Positions 1-6,363 are shown, counted from the stretch's first letter. The stretch: DNA of 6,563 nucleotides from Clostridiales bacterium (GCA_022777455.1 JALFGI010000201.1:1-6563), one strand, 5' to 3'. Numbers and translations are program-made. Notes: generated by a model from the sequence alone, not told the origin.

Positions 1-588
1 GATGATGTTTACGGCGGCAGGCTTCCTGTTCATGTCCGCTGCCTGATTGACGAAGCGGCAAACATTGGTCAGATTCCCCGGCTGGAAAAGCTGGTGGCAA
101 CCATCCGCTCCCGTGAGATTTCCTGCTGTCTGGTGCTGCAAGCCCAGAGCCAGCTCAAGGCAATCTACAAGGACAATGCCGATACCATCATCGGCAACAT
201 GGACACCTCCATCTTTCTGGGCGGCAAGGAACCGACCACCCTGAAGGAGCTGTCCGCCGCACTGGGGAAAGAAACTATCGACACCTTCAACACCGGAGAA
301 AGCCGGGGCCGGGAGGTTTCCCATTCCCTCAACTATCAGAAACTGGGCAAGGAGCTTATGAGCCAGGATGAGCTGGCTGTCATGGACGGCGGCAAGTGTG
401 TCCTTCAGCTCCGAGGGGTTCGCCCATTTCTGTCCAACAAATACGACATCACCAAGCACCCCAACTATAAGTACACATCCGATTTTGACAAGCGAAACGA
501 ATTGGACATAGAGCGTTTCCTGTCCCGCCGGCTCAAGCTGAAACCGGACCAAGCTTGCGCTGTGTACGATTTCTCCCAGTCCGAATAA
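1..588 (+). CDS. virD4: VirD4/TraG-type conjugal coupling protein (CD1115-like), C-terminal part
   Basis: The reading frame is open from base 1 and ends at TAA 586-588, giving the last 195 residues of a protein whose start lies upstream. Seen: a Walker B segment (LIDEAANIG, Asp17-Glu18 of the partial product, bases 49-54), then IRSREISCCLVLQAQSQL, where the glutamines match the sensor/motif III of this ATPase family, then IIGNMDTSIFLGG and QLRGVRPF, all typical of the VirD4/TraG family. Known: these hexameric inner-membrane ATPases bring the relaxase-DNA complex to the type IV secretion channel, and homologues are about 600 residues, so roughly two thirds is missing (N-terminal membrane helices and Walker A). 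The tail ends in an ordinary YDFSQSE with no sign of damage. Maff2 follows after 67 bases, as in Tn1549-like elements. The nearest named family (CD1115-like) is from memory of such elements, not from a search. Confidence 0.93.
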   Translation, partial: DDVYGGRLPVHVRCLIDEAANIGQIPRLEKLVATIRSREISCCLVLQAQSQLKAIYKDNADTIIGNMDTSIFLGGKEPTTLKELSAALGKETIDTFNTGESRGREVSHSLNYQKLGKELMSQDELAVMDGGKCVLQLRGVRPFLSNKYDITKHPNYKYTSDFDKRNELDIERFLSRRLKLKPDQACAVYDFSQSE

Positions 589-655
589 CATACAAAGGTT
601 CAGAGAAGCCAGTCAAAGCCCTTCATGGATACAAAATTATTATGGAGGATTTTTA

Positions 656-880
656 ATGGCATTTTTTAATTCCGCAATTGGTGTTCTGCAGACTCTCGTC
701 ATTGCTCTGGGTGCCGGTCTCGGCATCTGGGGTGCAATCAACCTTCTGGAAGGCTACGGCAACGACAACCCCGGTGCCAAGAGCCAGGGCATGAAGCAGC
801 TCATGGCGGGCGGCGGTGTTGCCCTCATCGGTGTCACCCTGGTGCCCCTGCTGTCCGGCCTGTTCACGGTGGGAGGTTGA
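656..880 (+). CDS. Maff2-family small membrane protein of conjugative elements
   Basis: A 74-residue protein with ATG at 656, preceded by GGAGG at 644-648 with 7 bases of spacing. It consists of two hydrophobic helices (about residues 7-31 and 49-70), rich in Gly, Ala, Leu and Val, joined by a short polar loop GYGNDNPGAKSQGMKQ and ending in GLFTVGG. No cleavable signal peptide is obvious. The sequence matches what I recall of the Maff2 family, which sits directly after the VirD4-like gene in Clostridia integrative elements. Its molecular role is not established. The size and helix-loop-helix plan resemble VirB2/TrbC conjugative pilin subunits, so a channel or pilus component is a reasonable guess, but this is inference only. 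The stop codon (878-880) lies 7 bases before the adhesin ATG, and the adhesin ribosome binding site lies inside the last codons of this gene, so the two are probably co-transcribed and may be translationally coupled. Confidence 0.88.
   Translation: MAFFNSAIGVLQTLVIALGAGLGIWGAINLLEGYGNDNPGAKSQGMKQLMAGGGVALIGVTLVPLLSGLFTVGG
871..876 (+). promoter_or_regulatory. Ribosome binding site for the thioester adhesin, inside the end of maff2
   Basis: GGGAGG lies 11 bases before ATG 888. It decides the start: the frame is open further upstream to an ATG at 816, but that would put 24 residues encoded by the maff2 overlap in front of a clean signal peptide, and no comparable ribosome binding site precedes 816. 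Its position within the final Gly-Gly codons of maff2 means ribosomes finishing maff2 pass over it, allowing coupling. Confidence 0.75.
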
Positions 881-887
881 TATTCGG

Positions 888-3800
888 ATGAAACGCTGCA
901 TTTGCCTTCTGCTGGCGGTCTTACTCCTGTTCGGTGTTTTCCCTGCGGCCTTTGCTGCGGAACTCACCGACACGACGGAACCGACCGCAGAGGATGGCCT
1001 TTTCCCCGCAGATGATCTTCCCGGGGATGCTGCGGAACCGGTTGCTGAATTAGCAAACCCGTCTGACGCTCCCACGGAGGAAACAGGCGGTACGGATTTG
1101 ACTGTGGAAACACCCACAGAAGAATCCACCCCTTCGGAGGAAGTGGTTGCTCCCTCTGAGGAACCCATCATCCCCACTGAGGAAACTACCATTCCGACAG
1201 AGGAACGAGAACCCATTGAGAGTGATGAACTTCTGAAAATGGACGGCATCTCCCTTTTCGCCATGGACAGCAGCCAGAGCGGCATCCTGCTGTTCAACTA
1301 CACGGACAACGGCGACTACACCACCCGGCTGAATTACCAGGTGTCCTGCACCTATCAGCTCAATGGTAACGGCGCGGTAAAGACTGCCTACATCAAGAAT
1401 ATGGGCTGGCATTTTGCCCGGTATGGCGGAGTGCCATATCCCGATAATCCGCTGTACTGCCTGGAACCCTACCGGGATTTCGCCGCCAGTACCTCCGGCA
1501 ACACCGTTGACCGGGGCGTGACCATGGAGGGCAGCGGAACTACGGCGGGAAGCAATGTCTGGTATGCGCTCCCCGTCGCTCGTCGGCAAGCCATTGGTCA
1601 GATTCTGCTGTACAGTAACCAGATGTGGAACAAGTCCATCAGCGTGTCCACCACCGCCTACGCCAACAATCCCAATGTTCCTCTGCGGATTGCCACCCAG
1701 ATGCTCATTTATGAGATTGTATGCGGTCTGCGGGACCCCAACAGCTTTGTCCGTAATGCCACAAATGAGTGCGGCACCGCCGGGGATGTTTTCTACAATG
1801 CGGGTGCCGCCAGCGTGTCCGGCTTCACTTCTGCCTACAGCAGCCTGGAAGCCAGCATCCGATCTGCAAATCTGCTCCCCAGCTTCACCAGCATGTACAG
1901 CGGCAGCGCCCCGGTGATTACCCTGACCGGAAAGGATACCAGTGTCCTGGATACCAACGGCGTCCTGTCCGGGTTCTCCTTCACCAACGGGAACGGCGCT
2001 TCCTTTGGAAAGAGCGGGAACACCCTGTACATCACCCAGACCGGGGACATTTCCGAATCCAGCGTGTTCCAGGCCACAAGAAACATCCCCTCCGCCGCCG
2101 GTTCCACCTATGACATCTGGTATATGGCGGGCTCCGGCTACCAGACCACCATTTCTCTGGCCAGGGCCTCCAGCGGAAGTCTGACCGGCTACTTCCGGCT
2201 GAAAGGCGTTCCCCAGACCGGCAGTCTCAGCCTGACCAAGACCACGGAGGACGGGCAGAACCTCTCCGGCTGGCAGTTTGGTATTTACGCCGACAGTGGC
2301 TGCACCAATCTGGTTTCCGGGCCCCATACCACGGATGCCAGCGGCAGGATCTCCGTATCCAATCTGAACGTGGGAACCTACTATGTCAAGGAGCTGGGCC
2401 ACAGGGATGCAGCGGTGAATGCCATGTACGCCTGCGCCAGCACCAATCCCCAGGCAGTGACGGTTACGGCGGGAGGCACGGCATCGGTCAGTTTCCAGAA
2501 CAAGCTGACCAGCGGCAGCGTGAAGCTCATTAAGCGCACCAATACCGGCCTTGACCTGGGCGGCTGGAGCATTGGGCTGTATACGGATTCCAACTGCACC
2601 GCTCCCGTTCCCGGCTCTCCCTTCACCACCGGTGAGGACGGCACTGTGGTGGTTGATGGTCTGGCCCCCGGCACCTATTACGCCCGGGAGAATCCCACGG
2701 AGAATTCCTATTGGGACATTGATTCAGAGGTCAAGCCCGTCACCGTGACAGCTGGCCAGACTGCGGAGCTCACCTTCGTCAACACCTGCTATGGCCGCAT
2801 TGAGTTTCACAAGACCACCAACACCGGCAATCACCTGGGCGGCTGGACTTTTGTGGTTCGTAATGCCAACAGCGAAACCGTTGGAACCTATACCACGGAT
2901 GACAATGGCTATACCTGCACGGAAAACCTGCCTCTGGGCCGGTATACGGTGACGGAGCAAGCCGCCCAGGATGATTACTGGTTGGCGGAGCTGGGCTTCC
3001 ACGATGTCACCGTCACCGCCGGAAATGCAACGGTGGATGAATGGCACAACAAGGAGCAGGGTTTGGCCTGGTTTGTGAAAAGGACCAATACCGGCGCAGA
3101 TACCGAGGGCTGGTGCATCACGATTTATTCGGATGAAGCCTGCACCCAGGCGGCAAGGGAAATCGTCACCAATCAGGAGGGCAAGGCGGGTTATTACCTG
3201 GACCCCGGCACCTATTGGGCTAAGGAGACAGGAAACCAGAACGGCCTCTTTGACAACGAGTATTGGGTCATTGACCCCTCCGTCCAGAGATTCGAGGTCA
3301 AGCCCCATGAGAGTACGGAGATTGTATTCTCCAACAATCACTGCGGCAAGCTGGAAATCGTCAAGACCATGGAAGGCTCCGGCAGCGTTGAGGGCTGGCA
3401 GTTCAAAATCTCCGACCCGGGTGGTGCTGAAATCGAGGGCTCTCCCTTTGTGACGGACAGGGACGGCGTAATCCAGACCGGAAATCTGCTCCCTGGCGAC
3501 TATACGGTGGAAGAGCTTCTCCCGGAGGACAGCATTTACTCCTGTCAGACCGAGAACCCCATCACTGTGACGGTAAAAGCAGGAGAAACGGCCCACATTC
3601 CCTTTACCAACTGCATCCGTCCTGCCCGCATCTGGATTGAAAAGGTGGACAACACCGGCAAGCACCTGGCGGGAGCAGTATTCCGGCTGGAATGGTCTGC
3701 TGATAACGGCCAGACCTGGGCAAACATCTTCTACTCTGATAAGCAGGAGCCGGTGAAGGGCGGTTGCTCCAACGCCGAGCTGGCGGATGGCTGCCTGACC

Positions 3801-4088
3801 TCCAATGACAAAGGAGAGCTGGCCTGGAACAATCTGTACCCCGGCCTGCGCTACCGGGTTACGGAAACCCAGGCACCGGAGGGCTACACCAGGCTGAAAG
3901 GCACCGCTTTTGACGATACCATCACTGTGAAAGACCTGGATGTGACCATTCGGGTGGTAAACAACCGGGGCTTCCTGCTGCCGAAAACCGGTTCTGCATC
4001 CTTGAGGGTTGTTTCCATTGTGGGAGCGGTTGCTCTGGTAGGCAGTCTGGTGGTAATCCTGTCCAATACCCGCCGAAAGAAGCACTGA
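888..4088 (+). CDS. LPXTG-anchored Cys-Gln thioester adhesin with six CnaB isopeptide domains
   Basis: A secreted 1066-residue surface protein. Residues 1-23 are a Sec signal peptide (MKRC start, leucine core, cut near AFA|A). Residues 25-115 are an acidic, Pro/Thr/Glu-rich linker with P[TS]EE heptads. About 125-310 is a thioester (TQXA-type) domain: YCLEP puts the reactive Cys at 191, IGQILLY gives the middle motif (Gln238), and ATQMLIYEIV gives Thr270-Gln271. Known: such Cys-Gln thioesters let Gram-positive adhesins bond covalently to host amines. About 310-444 is a beta-rich linker of unknown function. Six CnaB domains follow (445-1026). LPKTG is at 1031-1035, then a membrane helix (about 1039-1058) and a basic tail RRKKH. 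It is likely the tip or accessory adhesin for the pilin and class C sortase encoded downstream, or a wall-linked adhesin if a housekeeping sortase anchors it. Oddity: 16 cysteines in the mature part, many for this class. The thioester itself is inferred from motifs. Confidence 0.92.
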   Translation: MKRCICLLLAVLLLFGVFPAAFAAELTDTTEPTAEDGLFPADDLPGDAAEPVAELANPSDAPTEETGGTDLTVETPTEESTPSEEVVAPSEEPIIPTEETTIPTEEREPIESDELLKMDGISLFAMDSSQSGILLFNYTDNGDYTTRLNYQVSCTYQLNGNGAVKTAYIKNMGWHFARYGGVPYPDNPLYCLEPYRDFAASTSGNTVDRGVTMEGSGTTAGSNVWYALPVARRQAIGQILLYSNQMWNKSISVSTTAYANNPNVPLRIATQMLIYEIVCGLRDPNSFVRNATNECGTAGDVFYNAGAASVSGFTSAYSSLEASIRSANLLPSFTSMYSGSAPVITLTGKDTSVLDTNGVLSGFSFTNGNGASFGKSGNTLYITQTGDISESSVFQATRNIPSAAGSTYDIWYMAGSGYQTTISLARASSGSLTGYFRLKGVPQTGSLSLTKTTEDGQNLSGWQFGIYADSGCTNLVSGPHTTDASGRISVSNLNVGTYYVKELGHRDAAVNAMYACASTNPQAVTVTAGGTASVSFQNKLTSGSVKLIKRTNTGLDLGGWSIGLYTDSNCTAPVPGSPFTTGEDGTVVVDGLAPGTYYARENPTENSYWDIDSEVKPVTVTAGQTAELTFVNTCYGRIEFHKTTNTGNHLGGWTFVVRNANSETVGTYTTDDNGYTCTENLPLGRYTVTEQAAQDDYWLAELGFHDVTVTAGNATVDEWHNKEQGLAWFVKRTNTGADTEGWCITIYSDEACTQAAREIVTNQEGKAGYYLDPGTYWAKETGNQNGLFDNEYWVIDPSVQRFEVKPHESTEIVFSNNHCGKLEIVKTMEGSGSVEGWQFKISDPGGAEIEGSPFVTDRDGVIQTGNLLPGDYTVEELLPEDSIYSCQTENPITVTVKAGETAHIPFTNCIRPARIWIEKVDNTGKHLAGAVFRLEWSADNGQTWANIFYSDKQEPVKGGCSNAELADGCLTSNDKGELAWNNLYPGLRYRVTETQAPEGYTRLKGTAFDDTITVKDLDVTIRVVNNRGFLLPKTGSASLRVVSIVGAVALVGSLVVILSNTRRKKH
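1071..1205 (+). repeat. P[TS]EE heptad repeat in the adhesin N-terminal linker
   Basis: Six Pro-Thr/Ser-Glu-Glu blocks begin at residues 62, 76, 82, 89, 96 and 103 of the adhesin. The last five are spaced 6, 7, 7 and 7 residues, so this is close to a true heptad repeat. The DNA copies differ at synonymous positions (for example CCCACGGAGGAA, CCCACAGAAGAA, CCCTCTGAGGAA), so the peptide pattern is better conserved than the DNA. It is probably an extended, negatively charged, disordered spacer. It lies on the N-terminal, cell-distal side of the thioester domain, not in the wall-spanning region where such linkers usually sit. Confidence 0.8.
2220..3965 (+). repeat. Six tandem CnaB (SpaA-type) domain modules
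   Basis: The modules are visible in the translation by a recurring beta-strand Lys, a Y-x-V-x-E motif and a final F/V-x-Asn. Proposed isopeptide triads (Lys/Glu/Asn, adhesin numbering) are 451/502/538, 549/601/632, 642/690/721, 731/780/816, 826/876/908 and 919/993/1025. Lysines are spaced 98, 93, 89, 95 and 93 residues. Modules 1-5 carry a Gly-Trp after the lysine strand (SGWQF, GGWSI, GGWTF, EGWCI, EGWQF). Module 6 has the canonical AGAVFRL and TETQAPEGY form, so modules 1-5 look like expansion of one lineage. A 15-base identity (ACCTGGGCGGCTGGA at 2554 and 2833) remains between modules 2 and 3. Known: Lys-Asn bonds catalysed by the Glu make such stalks rigid and protease resistant. Confidence 0.88.
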
Positions 4089-4101
4089 TCAATCATTGCG
4101 G

Positions 4102-4108
4102 AAGGAGG
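4102..4108 (+). other. Orphan Shine-Dalgarno sequence with no start codon behind it
   Basis: AAGGAGG is a perfect ribosome binding sequence, but the 50 bases after it contain no ATG, GTG or TTG at usable distance; ATC and ATA are the nearest near-start codons. It sits between GCGG (4098-4101) and CCGC (4112-4115), which could form a small stem that displays it in the loop. The spacer runs straight into the terminator at 4136. It may be a relic of a gene lost between the adhesin and the pilin, or a leader element. Function unknown. Confidence 0.45.
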
Positions 4109-4135
4109 CAACCGCTTATCCATACCCTTTACCAC

Positions 4136-4160
4136 GCCAGGGATCAGCCCTGGCTTTTTT
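4136..4160 (+). terminator. Intrinsic terminator between adhesin and pilin genes
   Basis: A perfect 7-bp stem, GCCAGGG (4136-4142) with CCCTGGC (4148-4154), a 5-base loop ATCAG and an immediate run of six T (4155-4160) make a textbook rho-independent terminator on the plus strand. There is no matching A tract on the left, so it is one-directional. It lies 47 bases past the adhesin stop and 51 bases before the pilin start, so it should separate or attenuate transcription of the pilin and sortase. I see no convincing promoter in the 51 bases after it. Confidence 0.9.
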
Positions 4161-4211
4161 CATGCCCATCATCCACAATTCAAAACTACAATCTAAGAAA
4201 GGAAAAGCAAA

Positions 4212-6311
4212 ATGAAAAACTTCACCAAAATCATGTCCCTCTTTCTGGCGCTGACCCTGCTGCTGTGTTTCCCTGTCGGGGCATCCGCCGCTCCCTTTGA
4301 CGAAGCCGTCATTGATATGGACAGAAAAGGCAGCCTGACTATCTACAAATACGACCTGACCAACGCTGAAAAGGACGGCATCTGGGACAGCTCCTATGTA
4401 TCCACCGGCGTTATGGATCAGGCCGGTGTGGTGGACATCCTGGGCGGCTCCAACCGTGCCGGGGATAACGATTCTGCTTCCGACCTGGGCAACGGCCAGA
4501 CCTCCAACAGCTACGCCATCCGGGGTGTGGAATTCACCTATCTGAAAATCGCCGACATCTGCCAGTTCTCCCAGGCGGAGGAAGATGCGCCGGACCATGT
4601 TCAGGTGCTCTACGCCGTAGATAAGACCCAGGGAGAAGCCTTCCTGTCCGCACTGGGTCTGAGCAACGGTGCCAAGCGCTTTGAGCGTGCCGACAGTCTG
4701 GATGCCACCCGCTATTTCTATGAAAGCGACACCCTCATCGATGCTCTCGCCGGCGGCCTTTCCAGCAACTCCACCGTGGTGAAAAATGCCCTGGAAAGCT
4801 TCGTCAACACCCAGGGCGGCGTGAAGATGCCCCTGACCGACGGCTACGGTAAAACCGGTGCCACGGGCCTGGATTTGGGCCTTTACCTGGTGGTGGAAAC
4901 CAAGGTGCCGGAAATGGTTGTTTCCACCTGCGATCCCTTCCTGGTGAGCCTGCCTATGACCTCTGTCAACGGCACTAACGCCAGTGACGGCGGCACCCGC
5001 TGGATGTACGATGTGACCCTGTATCCCAAGAACCTCACCGGCATCCCCAGCCTGGAAAAGACCCTGCGGGAACAGGTTGCCGATACCGGCAAGAACGGCG
5101 GCTCCGCTTCTAACATCAAGGATGGCTACGCCCACACCGGCACCGCCTCGGACGGGGACATCATCGACTACCAGATCATCTCTACTCTGCCCAGCATCAC
5201 CTCCGAATCCACCTATCTGTCCTGCTACACCTTCGTGGATACCCTGTCCGCCGGTCTGAGCTATCTGACGGGGGATGTGAAAATGGAGCTGTTCACCGAT
5301 TCTGGCTGCACCGACCTGATTACCACCTGGCGGGAAGCGGACGGAATGTTCACCGTGCGCTACAACGCCGCCTCCAACGGTGCCAACGCCATGACCATTG
5401 AGATGACCAACAGAGGCCTGGCAGAGCTGAACGCCTCCAAGGTAGTCTATTCCGGTGCTTCCATGGTCAACAGCGGCTACTCCGACTGCACCATGAGAAT
5501 CACCTATCAGGCGAAGCTGGACAGCGACAGCAGCGTGGTCTACGGCGACAGCGGCAACCCCAACGAGGTGGTGCTGACCTGGAAGCGCACCAGCCAGAAT
5601 TACTACGATACCCTGGTGGACGATGCCCATGTGTATACCTACGGCATCGACGTGACCAAGCTGTTTTCTGACGGCAAGGGCGATTTCTCCATGGTGGAGT
5701 TCCTGGTAAAGAACAAGACAGACAATTATTTCGTCAAGGCGGAGCTGAACCAGGCGGATGGCGTTTACTATGTGGTGGGCCATGCCGTTAATGAAGCCGA
5801 TGCTACCCACTTCATCCCAGTGGACAGCAAGGGCAATCCCGGCAAGGTCATCATCAAGGGTGTGGGGGATGATGAGTACATCATCACCGAGATTCGCACC
5901 GACAACGGCTACACCCTGCTGAAAGAGGCCATCACCGTTGCCATTTCCCAGAAAGCATCCTCCCAGCTCTGCGACTGCTACAGCCGGGATGCCCTGGGAC
6001 TGATTCAGAATGACCCCAGATACGCCTCCATCATCCAGGACAACGGGAGCCTCCACAACATACCCCAGCGGCATCTAGAGCACGCCCTGCTGACCGCCGC
6101 CGCAACAGTGGATGGCAATTCCGTTTCCATGCTTTCTGACGGAAATTCCGAGAATGCGGAAGCGCCCCTGTCCGTGGTCAACACCCGGGGCTTTGACCTG
6201 CCCAAAACCGGTGACAACGGCACCATGTTCATCACCGTCACCGGCATTGTGATGATGGCCGCCGCTACGGTGGTGATCATCCTCGCCGCCCGGAAGAAGA
6301 ATAAGCGGTAA
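4212..6311 (+). CDS. SpaH/EbpB-like LPXTG major pilin with isopeptide domains
   Basis: A 699-residue backbone pilin. ATG 4212 is preceded by AAAGGA (4198-4203) and opens a signal peptide (residues 1-26, MKNF start, leucine core, cut near ASA|A). N-terminal domain: starts SLTIYKYDL with candidate isopeptide Lys46, has YLVVET (Glu229), and ends in VTLYPKN, where Lys273 fits the pilin-motif lysine used as the sortase nucleophile in polymerisation. Middle domain (about 280-475): fimbrial isopeptide D2 type, with SLEKTL (Lys283), SDGDIIDYQI (Asp316/319) and GNPNEVVLTW (Asn449 or 451). C-terminal CnaB domain: DVTKLF (Lys483), YIITEI (Glu560) and VVNTRG (Asn657). LPKTG is at 663-667, then a membrane helix and RKKNKR tail. 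Length and plan fit SpaH/EbpB pilins, except for a long insertion of about 75 residues before the last strand of the C-terminal domain, containing CDC. A class C sortase gene follows 52 bases later, as expected of a pilus operon. Confidence 0.93.
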   Translation: MKNFTKIMSLFLALTLLLCFPVGASAAPFDEAVIDMDRKGSLTIYKYDLTNAEKDGIWDSSYVSTGVMDQAGVVDILGGSNRAGDNDSASDLGNGQTSNSYAIRGVEFTYLKIADICQFSQAEEDAPDHVQVLYAVDKTQGEAFLSALGLSNGAKRFERADSLDATRYFYESDTLIDALAGGLSSNSTVVKNALESFVNTQGGVKMPLTDGYGKTGATGLDLGLYLVVETKVPEMVVSTCDPFLVSLPMTSVNGTNASDGGTRWMYDVTLYPKNLTGIPSLEKTLREQVADTGKNGGSASNIKDGYAHTGTASDGDIIDYQIISTLPSITSESTYLSCYTFVDTLSAGLSYLTGDVKMELFTDSGCTDLITTWREADGMFTVRYNAASNGANAMTIEMTNRGLAELNASKVVYSGASMVNSGYSDCTMRITYQAKLDSDSSVVYGDSGNPNEVVLTWKRTSQNYYDTLVDDAHVYTYGIDVTKLFSDGKGDFSMVEFLVKNKTDNYFVKAELNQADGVYYVVGHAVNEADATHFIPVDSKGNPGKVIIKGVGDDEYIITEIRTDNGYTLLKEAITVAISQKASSQLCDCYSRDALGLIQNDPRYASIIQDNGSLHNIPQRHLEHALLTAAATVDGNSVSMLSDGNSENAEAPLSVVNTRGFDLPKTGDNGTMFITVTGIVMMAAATVVIILAARKKNKR

Positions 6312-6318
6312 TATGACT

Positions 6319-6343
6319 GCCCCGGAGATTCATGCTCCGGGGC
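6319..6343 (+). promoter_or_regulatory. GC-rich hairpin between pilin and sortase genes, no U tract
   Basis: GCCCCGGAG (6319-6327) pairs perfectly over 9 bp with CTCCGGGGC (6335-6343), with a 7-base loop ATTCATG. The bases that follow (GTTCCCATAAGG) are not T-rich, so it is not a standard intrinsic terminator. It begins 8 bases after the pilin stop and ends 8 bases before the sortase ribosome binding site (AAGGAGG at 6352-6358). A likely role is to protect the 3' end of the abundant pilin message after cleavage or to act as a partial attenuator, giving less sortase than pilin; this is inference. Confidence 0.7.
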
Positions 6344-6363
6344 GTTCCCATAAGGAGGGAAAT

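Noticed and set aside
589..655. Possible promoter in the gap between the coupling protein gene and maff2 (AT-rich ACAAAATTATTATGG).
   Set aside because: No -35/-10 pair with proper spacing was seen. The AT-rich part is more simply the leader of the maff2 ribosome binding site within a continuous operon.
816..887. Upstream in-frame ATG at 816 as the adhesin start.
   Set aside because: It lies inside maff2, has no ribosome binding site, and would bury the signal peptide 24 residues in. ATG 888 has GGGAGG upstream and starts the signal peptide directly.
2220..3965. Regular repeat spacing considered as a CRISPR-like or satellite DNA array.
   Set aside because: The periodicity is at protein level (about 93 codons, CnaB modules); DNA identity between units is limited to short patches.
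4187..4192. TACAAT as a -10 box for a pilin promoter.
   Set aside because: No acceptable -35 lies 16-18 bases upstream, it is not an extended -10, and transcription would start at or inside the ribosome binding site.
4162..4215. A 17-residue open frame from ATG 4162 whose TGA overlaps the pilin ATG as ATGA, like a coupled leader peptide.
   Set aside because: Its start follows the terminator T run with no ribosome binding site, and the peptide has no recognisable features. The overlap is probably chance, since the pilin has its own AAAGGA.
4116..6074. Very long open frame on the minus strand across the pilin gene (652 codons), and similar ones of about 450 codons across the adhesin at 1050-2402 and 2724-4085.
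   Set aside because: They mirror GC-rich codon use of the plus-strand genes, their translations are low-complexity and match no family I know, and they lack ribosome binding sites and domain signatures. The plus-strand genes carry clear signal peptides, domains and LPKTG anchors.
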